This document shows, piece by piece, positions 47,224 through 55,784 of a stretch of DNA of 64,000 nucleotides. The notes under the pieces are model-generated. The model was not told the DNA's origin and made no database searches. It worked only from the letters and a program-made list of their open reading frames with translations. The first letter of the stretch is position 1. Each line of letters starts with the position of its first letter. The stretch covers positions 146,107 through 210,106 of the forward strand of contig NZ_JASZYR010000010.1 of NCBI RefSeq assembly GCF_030316855.1, written 5' to 3'. This stretch comes from Variovorax sp. J22P240. GTDB taxonomy: Bacteria > Pseudomonadota > Gammaproteobacteria > Burkholderiales > Burkholderiaceae_C. The position numbers and the translations under genes are program-made.

Positions 47224-48541
47224 AGAGGCCTTGCAGGTACCAGCGAACTTCGCCTTCAGCGAAGCAAGCGGCCGGGCGCTCGCGAAAGATCCACACCAGG
47301 CCGGCCTCGGGGCTTTCGGCGACGTAGTAATCGCGCACGGCAGGCCGGCCGCCGTCTTCAACGCCGCCCCACCAGCCAGCCTCCACCCGCTGCGGGCCGA
47401 TCAATCGACGCAGCGGTCCGCGGTAGCACGGGCGCTCGCCATCCATGTCGAGACGCAGCGGCTCGGGCAGCAGCCACGTAGGCGAAGCTGGTTCCACGGT
47501 GTTCCGCGAACGGGCTTCGCTGCGCCGGCCAGTGTTCAAGGCGGGTTGCCATGTCTGCTTGCGCTCGGGCCGGTGATCGGCCTGCGCCACGGGCACGAGC
47601 ACCTGCTGCGGACCGAGTCGCGCGCTGAGCCGCTCGACCATTTCATGGAGCCTGTCGCCCTTGCGGTTGTCCTCGGGCAGGAAGCTCTCGCTGGCGCCAG
47701 CCCAAGGATCGGTTTCGAGCGAACGCAGTCGCAGCCAGCTTGCGGGTGCAGCGAGCGTGGTGAGCGCCAGTTTTTCGGCCATCAAGCGGCGCAGGTGCGC
47801 CATGTCCTGCGTCGCCTCGGCAGTGCGCACAGTGATGAGCTGGTGCGGCGGCAGGTTCACGCCGTTGAAGCGTTTGAGGTCGAGCGTCCATTGCAGTTCG
47901 AGCGCACGCGCGCCTCGCTGCCGGGCACGCAGCCAGATCTGTAGCGCCGACAGCAGGCGATTGGCCGACCACATGAGTTCGGGTGCGCCTTCGGCCAGTG
48001 CGGGCAGTTCGAGCTTCTGCTCGAACACATCGGGCAGCGTGAGCCAGCGATGGCTCTCGGGTCGCAATCCGTAGGCTGCATCGAGCGCGGTGCGCAGATC
48101 CTTGCCGAAGCGCCGCGTGAGGCCGCCACGCGGCAATGCCGCCACCTCGCCCCAGGTGCGGCAGCCGAGGTGCGCCAGCACCTCGAGGTGATCGCGCGCG
48201 GCGCTCAGTGTGTCGAGCGGCAGCCCGGACGGCACATCGGCTGGAGGCTGCTCGCCGCGCGCGAACATCCGCAGTCGCGCGAGCGCGATGAGGCAAGTCG
48301 CGCCCTGCGCCTGCTGAACGCGCACCGGCGCGGGATTGAGGCTCAGGATCTGGCGCATCAGGCCCAGCCGCCCGCCCCACAGCCGCTCGCAGGCGGACAC
48401 CTCGAGCAGCAGCGCCTCGTCGACCCAGGCGACGCGCGGGGTGAACTGCAGGGCCCACCAACCGAGCGCCTCGTCGGAGGGCATCGGCGGCATGCGCATC
48501 TCCGCCTCAGGCTGCGGCCAGCGCAACGCGATCCAGTGCAT
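47216..48541 (-). CDS. imuB: Y-family-polymerase-like protein ImuB
   Basis: This 441-aa protein has the inactive Y-family scaffold: palm-like residues around WVDEALLLEVSACERLWGG, then the thumb and little-finger regions (HLGCRTWGEVAALPRGGLTR). The C-terminal part contains WLLPEPLRLD and a beta-clamp and partner-binding tail. ImuB links DnaE2, ImuA and the beta clamp. AGGA lies 8 bases before the ATG at 48541. The gene overlaps imuA by 35 bp and dnaE2 by 8 bp. The segment SRNTVEPASP, just before TWLLPEP, appears to derive from the dispersed repeat found at 624 and 5278. Confidence 0.92.
   Translation of the reverse strand: MHWIALRWPQPEAEMRMPPMPSDEALGWWALQFTPRVAWVDEALLLEVSACERLWGGRLGLMRQILSLNPAPVRVQQAQGATCLIALARLRMFARGEQPPADVPSGLPLDTLSAARDHLEVLAHLGCRTWGEVAALPRGGLTRRFGKDLRTALDAAYGLRPESHRWLTLPDVFEQKLELPALAEGAPELMWSANRLLSALQIWLRARQRGARALELQWTLDLKRFNGVNLPPHQLITVRTAEATQDMAHLRRLMAEKLALTTLAAPASWLRLRSLETDPWAGASESFLPEDNRKGDRLHEMVERLSARLGPQQVLVPVAQADHRPERKQTWQPALNTGRRSEARSRNTVEPASPTWLLPEPLRLDMDGERPCYRGPLRRLIGPQRVEAGWWGGVEDGGRPAVRDYYVAESPEAGLVWIFRERPAACFAEGEVRWYLQGLYA
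47480..47502 (-). repeat. REP-like repeat fragment inside imuB
   Basis: The minus-strand sequence ACACCGTGGAACCAGCTTCG, continuing CC, matches the start of the dispersed repeat (ATACCGCGGAACCGGCTTCG, continuing CC) with a few differences. It is read in frame as NTVEPASP. The same reading frame of the two intergenic copies gives TAEPASPG. Confidence 0.6.
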
Positions 48542-49307
48542 GTCGTTTTCCTTGGTGGAGGTCGATGCGCACCACCGTGGCTGTGCCGATTGCCTGCGGC
48601 ACGCCTTGCTGCTGACGGAGCAGCTTGCGCCGGAGCTGGCTCGCCGCCAGCAGCGCGGCCATGCGTTCGCCGCATGCCGGCAGTTGGATGGGCGAGGCCA
48701 GCGGCGGCCCTCGACGCTTGAGGATGTGGACATCGAGCCGCGATTTGTCTTCCTCGCAGAGCGCCACCTGCAGGCGCAAACGGGCCGGCGACGTGGAAGA
48801 CGCCGACGCCGCGGGCCGGAGCACGAACAGCAGGGATTCGTGCTGCGCCGCCGCGAGCTGCAGCCGCCGCAGATCGCCCATGCGCGCCTGCGGCAGCCAC
48901 GCCAGCACAGCGGCCACGTCGGCGCAGCGAAGCGCCTGTTCGCACGCCCAGAGCCGTGCGGCGGCCGCCTCGCTGCGAATCCACAGCAAGGACTCGATCG
49001 GCAAGCCGTGCGCCGCCAGCGAGGGGCCGAAAGGTTCATGGGGCGCACCGATCAGCGCCACCGGCCCCGTGCCGCCCCGCACCGCATGCGCCAGCGCCGG
49101 CAATAGCAGTTGCCACGAATGCGCCTCGGGCGCGGACTGCAAGAGTTCGGTCATCGCCCCGACCGGCCAGCCGCCACCGGGCAACTGCGCATCGAGCGGG
49201 GCATGGCCGGTGGCGATGACCTGCGCATCGGCCATGCCCAGCTCATCCCCGCGCCAGACCTTGTGCCGCGCGGAGGGTGAAAAAGAGTCGAGGGAAGGGA
49301 GGCCCAT
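48507..49307 (-). CDS. imuA: RecA-like translesion synthesis protein ImuA
   Basis: This 266-aa protein is related to the RecA core but shortened. It has a start region LPSLDSFSPSARHKVWRG, the family's LDAQLPGGGWPVGAMTELL and VALIGAPHEPFGPSLAAHG. No clear Walker A motif is seen. ImuA binds and regulates ImuB and RecA in SOS mutagenesis. The ATG at 49307 lies 15 bp after a LexA box. The gene heads the imuA-imuB-dnaE2 operon and overlaps imuB by 35 bp. Confidence 0.9.
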   Translation of the reverse strand: MGLPSLDSFSPSARHKVWRGDELGMADAQVIATGHAPLDAQLPGGGWPVGAMTELLQSAPEAHSWQLLLPALAHAVRGGTGPVALIGAPHEPFGPSLAAHGLPIESLLWIRSEAAAARLWACEQALRCADVAAVLAWLPQARMGDLRRLQLAAAQHESLLFVLRPAASASSTSPARLRLQVALCEEDKSRLDVHILKRRGPPLASPIQLPACGERMAALLAASQLRRKLLRQQQGVPQAIGTATVVRIDLHQGKRHALDRVALAAA

Positions 49308-49321
49308 GATGGATCGAGTAA

Positions 49322-49337
49322 CTGTATTTTTATACAG
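49322..49337. promoter_or_regulatory. LexA (SOS) box
   Basis: CTGT-ATTTTTAT-ACAG has both conserved half sites and the AT-only 8-base centre of the proteobacterial LexA consensus. Flanking bases extend it toward TACTG...CAGTA. It lies 15 bp before the imuA start codon and 55 bp before the divergent aldo/keto reductase start. Confidence 0.92.
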
Positions 49338-49392
49338 TATTTTGGGATGCCGGGTTTTTCTTTTTGCATTCCCGAGACGATCATTCGGAATC

Positions 49393-50322
49393 ATGAACCC
49401 CCATCCGATTCGTCGATCGCACTTCCTGCGCCTCGGAGCTGGCCTGTCCCTCGGCGCATCACTGCCATTCGCGTCGGCCCAGACATCAGGACCTCTCCGC
49501 ATGAACACCCGCCCCATCCCCTCCACCCGCGAAGCGCTGCCCGTGGTCGGCTGCGGCACCTGGATCGGCTTCGACGTCGCGGCCGGGAGCGCCGAGTACC
49601 AGCGCCTGCCGGGCGTACTCGATGCGTTGTTCGCCGCGGGCGGCAAGGTGATCGACAGTTCGCCGATGTATGGCCGCGCCGAAGCCGTCACCGGCGATCT
49701 CCTGGCCGCGTCGAACCAGCGAGCCAAGGCCTTTCTCGCCACCAAGGTGTGGACCAGCGGCCGCGATGCCGGCATCGCGCAGATGGAACAGTCCTTCGAG
49801 CGCCTGCGCACCGATCGCATCGACTTGATGCAGGTGCACAACCTCGTCGACTGGCGCACGCACCTCAAGACCTTGCGCGGCTGGAAGGACAAGGGCCGCG
49901 TGCGCTACATCGGCATCACGCACTACACCGCGTCGGCCTATGCCGAGGTCGAGGCCGTGCTGCGTGCCGAGAAGCTCGATTTCCTGCAGATCAACTATTC
50001 GTTCGACGAGCGCGAAGCGGCACAGCGCCTGCTGCCGCTGGCGGCGGAACGCGGCGTTGCGGTCATCGTCAACATGCCCTTCGGCGGCGGCGGGCTGCTG
50101 CGCCGGCTGCGCGACAAGCCCCTGCCCGGCTGGGCCGCCGAGATCGGCGCCACGACCTGGGCGCAGGTGCTGATCAAGTTCGTGCTGAGCCATCCTGCCG
50201 TGACCTGCACGATTCCCGGAACGAGCCGGCCCGAGCACATGGCGGACAACGCAGCGGCCGGCGCGGGCCCTGTGCCGGATGCGGCGTTCTGGCGCCGCAA
50301 GGATGTTTCGCTGCCGGGCTAG
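49393..50322 (+). CDS. Exported (Tat-type) aldo/keto reductase
   Basis: This 309-aa protein starts with a probable twin-arginine signal (RRSHFLRLGAGLSLGASL, ending ASAQ at about 30). The aldo/keto reductase barrel follows. The catalytic tetrad is present: Asp and Tyr in KVIDSSPMYGRAE, Lys in FLATKVWT, His in LMQVHNLVDW. Tat export suits a protein folded with NADP(H) in the cytoplasm. The ATG at 49393 is 55 bp from the LexA box shared with imuA. The stop codon shares the CTAG palindrome with the convergent hydrolase gene. The substrate is unknown. Confidence 0.88.
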   Translation: MNPHPIRRSHFLRLGAGLSLGASLPFASAQTSGPLRMNTRPIPSTREALPVVGCGTWIGFDVAAGSAEYQRLPGVLDALFAAGGKVIDSSPMYGRAEAVTGDLLAASNQRAKAFLATKVWTSGRDAGIAQMEQSFERLRTDRIDLMQVHNLVDWRTHLKTLRGWKDKGRVRYIGITHYTASAYAEVEAVLRAEKLDFLQINYSFDEREAAQRLLPLAAERGVAVIVNMPFGGGGLLRRLRDKPLPGWAAEIGATTWAQVLIKFVLSHPAVTCTIPGTSRPEHMADNAAAGAGPVPDAAFWRRKDVSLPG

Positions 50323-51197
50323 GCGAGAAACCGCAGCAACTGCGCGTTGACCTCGTCCTCGCGCTCGAACTGCACCCAGTGCCCGGCGCCGTCGATCACC
50401 ACGCCTTCGCGCTGCGGGTGGCCGGCTGCGAGTTGCGCGACGAGCGGGCGCGAATCGGCGGTCACGTCGTGTTCGCCCCAGAGCAGGAGTTGCGGCCCGC
50501 CGATGGCATCCAGCGCCACCTGCAATCCCCCCGCGAGCGAGATGTCCTTGCTGCGGAATCGCGTGCCATGGCAGGAGATGTCGTGGATCGCGAAAGCCAG
50601 CGCATCGATGGCCGTCTTGTCGTGCAGCATCAGAGCGGCGAGGTTGTGCAAGAGCGCCGCGCGCTCCTCGTCGCGGTCTTCGGCGGCGCGCCAGTTGATC
50701 ATCTCCACTGTCATGCGGCGCAGCGTGCCGTGGCCGCCGCTGCCCAGCAAGGCAATCCGACGGATACCGCCGCGTCGTGCCCCGAACTTCGCAGCCGCCA
50801 GGCCGCCGAAGGAGAAGCCGCCGAGGTCGATCTCGGTCTGCGCTCCGATCAGGCTGTCGAGCGTTCCGGAGAGTGCATCGAGCAGCGGATCGACCGCCGC
50901 CTGACCGGACGTCGGTTTCGGCGGCGTGTCGGAATCATGGAAGCCCGGCATGTCGGGCAGCCACAGCGTGTGCGTGGACGAGAGCGCCTCGACGTTGCGC
51001 AGCCAGTGCATCCAGCTGCCGTGGCCGCCGTGAAGCAACACCAGCGGCGGGTGCGTGTCGTCATTGCCGAAGCGGCGCCAGCGTACGCGCACGCCGCCAT
51101 GCTCGGCATCGTGATGGGTGGAGAGCGCGTCGATGCGCGCGATCAGGCGGAGCGCGTCGGCTTCCGCCTGGGGATCGAAGGTCGAGAAATAAGGCAC
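50319..51197 (-). CDS. Alpha/beta hydrolase
   Basis: This 292-aa alpha/beta hydrolase has the oxyanion region LVLLHGGHGSW, the nucleophile Ser in GGFSFGGLAA (an atypical G-F-S-F-G elbow), the Asp in LWGEHDVTADS and the His in DGAGHWVQFER. The fold and the HGGHGSW segment resemble meta-cleavage product or carboxylesterase-type hydrolases. It lies just downstream of the DODA-type dioxygenase gene on the same strand (26-bp gap), so the two may act in sequence. The ATG at 51197 is used. Confidence 0.88.
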   Translation of the reverse strand: MPYFSTFDPQAEADALRLIARIDALSTHHDAEHGGVRVRWRRFGNDDTHPPLVLLHGGHGSWMHWLRNVEALSSTHTLWLPDMPGFHDSDTPPKPTSGQAAVDPLLDALSGTLDSLIGAQTEIDLGGFSFGGLAAAKFGARRGGIRRIALLGSGGHGTLRRMTVEMINWRAAEDRDEERAALLHNLAALMLHDKTAIDALAFAIHDISCHGTRFRSKDISLAGGLQVALDAIGGPQLLLWGEHDVTADSRPLVAQLAAGHPQREGVVIDGAGHWVQFEREDEVNAQLLRFLA

Positions 51198-51223
51198 CGG
51201 TGCATTGTGCCGCGCACCGGCGC

Positions 51224-52048
51224 TCAGGCCGCCGCCGCTCCGAAGCGGAAGCTCGACACGGCGATGCCGCCCATGAAGGCATCCTCGTGATAGATGCGCT
51301 CCCCGGCTTCGCCTTCGGCCGCGCCCACCGCGACCATCAGCGGAATCAGGTGCTCCTCACGCGGATGTGCAATGCGCGCCGCCGGCGCCGTCGACCACTG
51401 CAGCAATCGTTCGACCCGCTGCTGTGGCGTCTCGGCGACCACCGCTTCGTCCAGCCAATCGTCGAAGGCCTTGGACACATCGCGCGCCTGCGGGCCGAAC
51501 TGGCGCAGGTTGTGATAGCTCAGGCCGCTGCCGACGATCAGCACGTTCTCGTCGCGCAGGGGCGCAATGGCACGGCCCAGCGCGATGTGCTCGGCCGGAT
51601 CGAGCCCGCGCCGCAGCGACAGTTGCACCACCGGGACGTCGGCCTTCGGATAGATCGCGGCCATGGGAGCGAAGGTGCCGTGGTCGAAGCCACGCTCGGC
51701 ATCCACCCGCGCGGGCAACCCCGCCGCCTCGATCAGCGCCTGCACGCGGCGCGCGAGTTCGGGCGAGCCGGGTGCGTCGTAGCGCACGCTATAGGTGTGC
51801 TCGGGAAAGCCGCCGTAGTCGTAGATCATCGGCGGGCGCGGGTTGCCCATCACCGTGAAGGCGGATTCTTCCCAGTGCGCCGAGATCATCAGGATCGCAG
51901 CCGGCGTGCGGCCGATCTGGCGGGGCATGTCGGCCAGGGCGGCTTCGAGCTGGTCGTAGGCGTGGCCCATTTCCTTCTTCATCCACGGCCAGGGGCCGCC
52001 GCCATGGGAGATGAAATAGGTGGGAAGGGTCGAGAGGTGTGTGCTCAT
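51224..52048 (-). CDS. DODA-type extradiol aromatic ring-opening dioxygenase
   Basis: This 274-aa class III extradiol-like protein (YgiD/DODA group) has the metal His residues in YFISHGGGPWPW, ISAHWEE and RGFDHGTFAPM. The later conserved GSGLSYHNLRQF and HPREEHLIPLM are also present. Bacterial members cleave DOPA or caffeate-like diols, but many have unknown substrates. AGGAG lies 7 bases before the ATG at 52048. It probably forms a two-gene unit with the hydrolase at 50319-51197. Confidence 0.92.
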   Translation of the reverse strand: MSTHLSTLPTYFISHGGGPWPWMKKEMGHAYDQLEAALADMPRQIGRTPAAILMISAHWEESAFTVMGNPRPPMIYDYGGFPEHTYSVRYDAPGSPELARRVQALIEAAGLPARVDAERGFDHGTFAPMAAIYPKADVPVVQLSLRRGLDPAEHIALGRAIAPLRDENVLIVGSGLSYHNLRQFGPQARDVSKAFDDWLDEAVVAETPQQRVERLLQWSTAPAARIAHPREEHLIPLMVAVGAAEGEAGERIYHEDAFMGGIAVSSFRFGAAAA

Positions 52049-52200
52049 CGAAATGCTCCTTGGGCATCAGTCTAGTTGCGCAGCCTCATCGACTTCCTCG
52101 GCGAAGAACTGGGCGGCCGGCAAGCGGACGGGCCATAACCCTCTGCGCGCGAACCACCCCGGCCGCCGGTACAGTGGCGCCTCACTGGAGACAGCCCGCC

Positions 52201-54072
52201 TTGTTCCGTTTCTTCGAAAAACTGCTTCACCCCTACCCGCCCGCCGAGCCCACGCTGCCGCCGCACGGGCTCCTCGCCTTTCTCTGGGCTTGCACGCGCG
52301 GGCTGCGGGGCCCGATCGCCACCATGGCCGTTCTCACGGCTGTGATGTCGGCTTTCGAGGCGCTGCTGTTCGCCATGATGGGCCGTATCGTCGACTGGCT
52401 CGGCGACCAGGTGCCAGCGCGCTTGTGGGAAGACCGCGGCACCACGCTGATGTGGCTCGGCATCGCCCTGCTCGCGAGCATCGGCGTGGTCGCGCTGCAG
52501 ACCATCGTCAAGCACCAGACGCTGGCGATCAACCTGCCGATGCGGCTGCGCTGGAACTTCCACCGGCTCATGCTGGGCCAGAGCATGGCCTTCTACCAGG
52601 ACGAGTTCGCTGGCCGCATCACCGCCAAGGTCATGCAGACCGCCCTGGCAGTGCGCGACACGATCTTCGTGCTGGCCGATGTGCTCGTGGCAATGGGCGT
52701 CTATGTCGCGACCATGATCGTGCTCGCCGCAGTGCTCGACCGGCAGTTGATGCTGCCCTTCCTGATCTGGCTCGCGCTCTACATTGGTTCGCTGGTGTTC
52801 TTCGTGCCGCGCCTCGGCAAGGTCGGCAAAGCCCAGGCCGATGCACGTGCGTCAATGACGGGCCGCGTGACCGACGCCTACACCAACATCGCCACCGTCA
52901 AGCTCTTCTCGCACACGCAGCGCGAGGCCGGCTTCGCACGCGCGGCGATGAAGGAATTCATGCACACCGGCTACGGCCAGATGCGACTGGTGAGCGCCTT
53001 CGAGATCGTGAACCACACGCTGAGCATGGGCCTCACCGCCGGCATGGCGGGCATGGCGTTGTGGCTCTGGTCGCAGGGCTCGGTCGGCGTCGGCGCAGTG
53101 GCCGCGGCCACGGCCATGGCGTTGCGCCTGCAAGGCATGTCGCACTGGATCATGTGGGAGATGACCAGCCTGTTCGAGAACATCGGCACGGTGCAGGACG
53201 GCATGAAGACGCTGTCGCGCCCGCGCACCGTGCTCGATGCGCCGGATGCACGCACGCTGGATGTGCCGCGCGGCGAGGTGCGCTTCGAGCATGCGAGCTT
53301 CCGCTACGGCGACGGAGCCAGGCGCGTGATCGACGACCTGACGCTCGCCGTCGCGCCCGGCGAAAAGATCGGCCTCGTGGGCCGTTCCGGCGCGGGCAAG
53401 TCGACGCTGGTGAACCTGCTGCTGCGCTTCCATGACCTGGACAGCGGCCGCATCCTCATCGACGGACAGGACATCGCCCACGTCACGCAGGACAGCCTGC
53501 GCGCCCACATCGGCATGGTCACGCAGGACACCTCGCTCATGCACCGCTCGGTCGCCGACAACATCGCTTACGGCAAGCCCGATGCGAGGGACGGGGCCAT
53601 CCGCGCGGCCGCCGCCCGCGCCGAGGCGCACGAATTCATCGAGACGCTCGGCGACCCGAACGGGCGCCGCGGCTACGAGGCCCACGTGGGCGAGCGCGGC
53701 GTCAAGCTCTCCGGCGGGCAGCGCCAGCGCGTGGCCATCGCGCGGGTGATGCTGAAGGATGCGCCGATCCTGCTGCTCGACGAGGCCACGAGCGCACTCG
53801 ACTCCGAGGTGGAGGCCGCGATCCAGGCCAGTCTTTATCGCCTGATGGAAGGCAAGACGGTGATCGCGATCGCGCACCGCCTGTCGACGATCGCGGCGAT
53901 GGACCGGCTGATCGTGCTCGACGAAGGCCGAGTGGTCGAGGAAGGCGATCACAAGACGCTGCTGGCGAAAGGCGGCCTGTACGCGCGCCTGTGGGCCCAC
54001 CAGAGCGGCGGCTTTCTGGGGGACGGCAGCGACGAAGAAGACTACGCGGTCGCGGAACCCTCGACGGTCTGA
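52201..54072 (+). CDS. ABC half-transporter, fused membrane and ATPase domains
   Basis: This 623-aa protein has about six membrane segments in the first 320 residues and a nucleotide-binding domain after it. Walker A is GRSGAGKST near residue 395, the signature LSGGQRQR near 503 and Walker B ILLLDEATS near 522, with the His-loop AHRLSTIA. It is MsbA-like and should work as a homodimeric exporter. The start is most likely TTG at 52201 (giving FRFFEKLLHPYPPAEPT), with GGAG 11 bases upstream. The longer ORF from 52039 overlaps unrelated sequence. The cargo is unknown. Confidence 0.9.
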   Translation: MFRFFEKLLHPYPPAEPTLPPHGLLAFLWACTRGLRGPIATMAVLTAVMSAFEALLFAMMGRIVDWLGDQVPARLWEDRGTTLMWLGIALLASIGVVALQTIVKHQTLAINLPMRLRWNFHRLMLGQSMAFYQDEFAGRITAKVMQTALAVRDTIFVLADVLVAMGVYVATMIVLAAVLDRQLMLPFLIWLALYIGSLVFFVPRLGKVGKAQADARASMTGRVTDAYTNIATVKLFSHTQREAGFARAAMKEFMHTGYGQMRLVSAFEIVNHTLSMGLTAGMAGMALWLWSQGSVGVGAVAAATAMALRLQGMSHWIMWEMTSLFENIGTVQDGMKTLSRPRTVLDAPDARTLDVPRGEVRFEHASFRYGDGARRVIDDLTLAVAPGEKIGLVGRSGAGKSTLVNLLLRFHDLDSGRILIDGQDIAHVTQDSLRAHIGMVTQDTSLMHRSVADNIAYGKPDARDGAIRAAAARAEAHEFIETLGDPNGRRGYEAHVGERGVKLSGGQRQRVAIARVMLKDAPILLLDEATSALDSEVEAAIQASLYRLMEGKTVIAIAHRLSTIAAMDRLIVLDEGRVVEEGDHKTLLAKGGLYARLWAHQSGGFLGDGSDEEDYAVAEPSTV

Positions 54073-54154
54073 CTTGCAAGTCCTACAGGGCGCGGTGACG
54101 CCCGCCGACATCGTCGCCCCTGGTCGGCGGGCATTCTGGCTTCGTCTTCAACAA

Positions 54155-54161
54155 AGAGGAG
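54155..54161 (+). promoter_or_regulatory. Strong ribosome binding site of the 24-residue peptide
   Basis: AGAGGAG lies 8 bases before the GTG start at 54170. It is among the best Shine-Dalgarno sites in the window. Confidence 0.7.
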
Positions 54162-54169
54162 TTTCCACC

Positions 54170-54244
54170 GTGAATTCCATCATTTACATCGTCGGTCTGG
54201 TAGTGGTCGTCGTCGCCGTGCTTTCGTTCTTCGGCCTCCGCTGA
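54170..54244 (+). CDS. 24-residue single-span membrane peptide
   Basis: A GTG start with AGAGGAG at 8 bases opens a 24-codon frame ending in TGA. The peptide begins MNSIIYIVGLVVVVVAVLSF and ends FGLR, so it is one hydrophobic helix with a basic C terminus. A strong intrinsic terminator follows 42 bp later. I recall similar tiny peptides in other beta- and gammaproteobacteria, though I cannot verify that here. The function is unknown. It lies 98 bp after the ABC transporter gene and could be its accessory peptide or a separate transcript. Confidence 0.75.
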   Translation: MNSIIYIVGLVVVVVAVLSFFGLR

Positions 54245-54285
54245 GAACACCCGTTTCCTCTTTCGTATCCCCGGCCACGGGGTTG

Positions 54286-54312
54286 ACGGGGCCGCCGAGC
54301 GGCCCCGTTTTT
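54286..54312 (+). terminator. Rho-independent terminator
   Basis: A perfect 10-bp stem ACGGGGCCGC/GCGGCCCCGT with the 3-base loop CGA is followed by TTTT. It ends the transcript carrying the 24-residue peptide, and perhaps the ABC transporter. Confidence 0.93.
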
Positions 54313-54398
54313 CATGGGCGATCGGCCAACTTGGCACGGGCATAATTTCGCGCTCCCCTCCGGTGCGCCGGCATTGCTCTGTGTTGTAAAGGAAGCCG

Positions 54399-55784
54399 TT
54401 GAATCCCGTGGTGCACCCCTCTCCGTTCCAGGACGCGACGATCACCGAGGCGGTGCAACTGGTCGAGGAAGCCGGCCCGCTCGACGACGCGCAAGCCCTG
54501 CGAGAGGCGATGCGCCTTCAGCAAGACCCCGGCCGCCGAATCGTCGAGCGCGCGCGGATTCTCGGGCAGCGTATCGGACTGCAGGACGAATGGGCCCGGG
54601 CGCGGGCCTGGTCTCCATGGGTCCTGCTGGGGCTGGTGGCGGTCATCGTCATCGCAGGCCTGACGCTCGCGGGCAACGTGCTCGGCGGGACCGGGCAGAT
54701 CAACGTCGTCGTCGCGCTGGCAAGTCTGCTGTGTCTGCACCTGATCACGCTGGTGGCGTGGCTGGTCGGTCTGGTCGTTCCGCTGGGATCGTTCAACGCG
54801 TCTTTCGGCTGGCTCTGGCTGACGCTCACGGCGCGCGTGGCAGGCGGCCAGCGCGGCCAGGCGCCGGTGCTGCTGCGCGCCATCACGCGACTGCTGAACC
54901 GTGCGCGATTGCTACCCTGGGCGCTGGGCTTCGTGAGCCATGCGATCTGGACGCTCTCTTTCGCCGTGGTGCTCGCGGCCATGCTCTTCGCACTCGCGTT
55001 TCGCAACTACACGCTGAGTTGGCAGACCACGATTCTCGAACCGGACTTCTTCGTGCGCAGCGTGGAATTTCTCGGGCGCGCGCCCGCGTGGCTGGGTTTC
55101 CCGGTGCCCGATGCGCAGGCGGTGCGCTCGCCGCTGGCGGCCGCCTCGGGCCAGCGCGCCTGGGCGCTATGGCTCACCGGCTGCATCGTGGTCTACGGCT
55201 TGCTGCCACGCGTGGTCTTTGCGCTGCTCTGCGCGGCCGTGTGGCAGGTGCGCAAGAAGGCACTTCGGCCCGATTTGTCTCAGGCCTACTACCGCAAGCT
55301 GCTCGCGCGCCTGGACGCGCTCGCGCCACCGCACATCGTCGACGCCGATCCCGGCCAGCTGCCGCACCTTGCAACGCATGCTCTGGCAGCAGGCGACACC
55401 ACCGACTCGCTGATGGCCGTCGGCTTCGAACTGCCCGATGAACTCCCGTGGCCGCCGGCCGCGCTCGACATGCGTGGCGCGCAGGCCATGCGCATCGACG
55501 GCAGCGCCAACGCCCGGCGCGAACTGCTCGACACGCTGGCTCGCGTGCGCCCCCGACGCGTGCTGGTCGGCTGCCATGCAGCATCCAGTCCGGACCGCGG
55601 CACCGAACGCTTCCTGCGTGAGGTCATGTCCTTGAGTGGCGAATGCCGGCTGTGGCTGTTCGGCACTGCGCCCGACGACACCGCCCGGCAGCGCTGGCAC
55701 GCCTGGCTGGCCGATGCCGGACTCGACGGCCTGCACGCTGGCGATGCGCTCGAACCCATGCTTCACGGCTGGACCGGAGCATGA
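54399..55784 (+). CDS. DUF2868 membrane protein
   Basis: This 461-aa protein has a soluble N-terminal helical part with LREAMRLQQDPGRRIVERARIL and membrane segments around 72-92, 105-130, 185-205 and 265-290. A cytoplasmic C-terminal domain of about 170 residues follows. This is the DUF2868 layout. The start is probably TTG at 54399 (AGGA six bases upstream); GTG at 54408 is possible. The stop overlaps the next gene's ATG by 4 bases (ATGA). The tight pairing with a DUF3482 GTPase suggests one functional unit, perhaps GTP-controlled. The function is unknown. Confidence 0.85.
   Translation: MNPVVHPSPFQDATITEAVQLVEEAGPLDDAQALREAMRLQQDPGRRIVERARILGQRIGLQDEWARARAWSPWVLLGLVAVIVIAGLTLAGNVLGGTGQINVVVALASLLCLHLITLVAWLVGLVVPLGSFNASFGWLWLTLTARVAGGQRGQAPVLLRAITRLLNRARLLPWALGFVSHAIWTLSFAVVLAAMLFALAFRNYTLSWQTTILEPDFFVRSVEFLGRAPAWLGFPVPDAQAVRSPLAAASGQRAWALWLTGCIVVYGLLPRVVFALLCAAVWQVRKKALRPDLSQAYYRKLLARLDALAPPHIVDADPGQLPHLATHALAAGDTTDSLMAVGFELPDELPWPPAALDMRGAQAMRIDGSANARRELLDTLARVRPRRVLVGCHAASSPDRGTERFLREVMSLSGECRLWLFGTAPDDTARQRWHAWLADAGLDGLHAGDALEPMLHGWTGA

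Noticed and set aside
44251..47481. A 1076-codon plus-strand ORF antisense to dnaE2.
   Set aside because: It is the complement of the polymerase frame, with low-complexity composition and no ribosome site.
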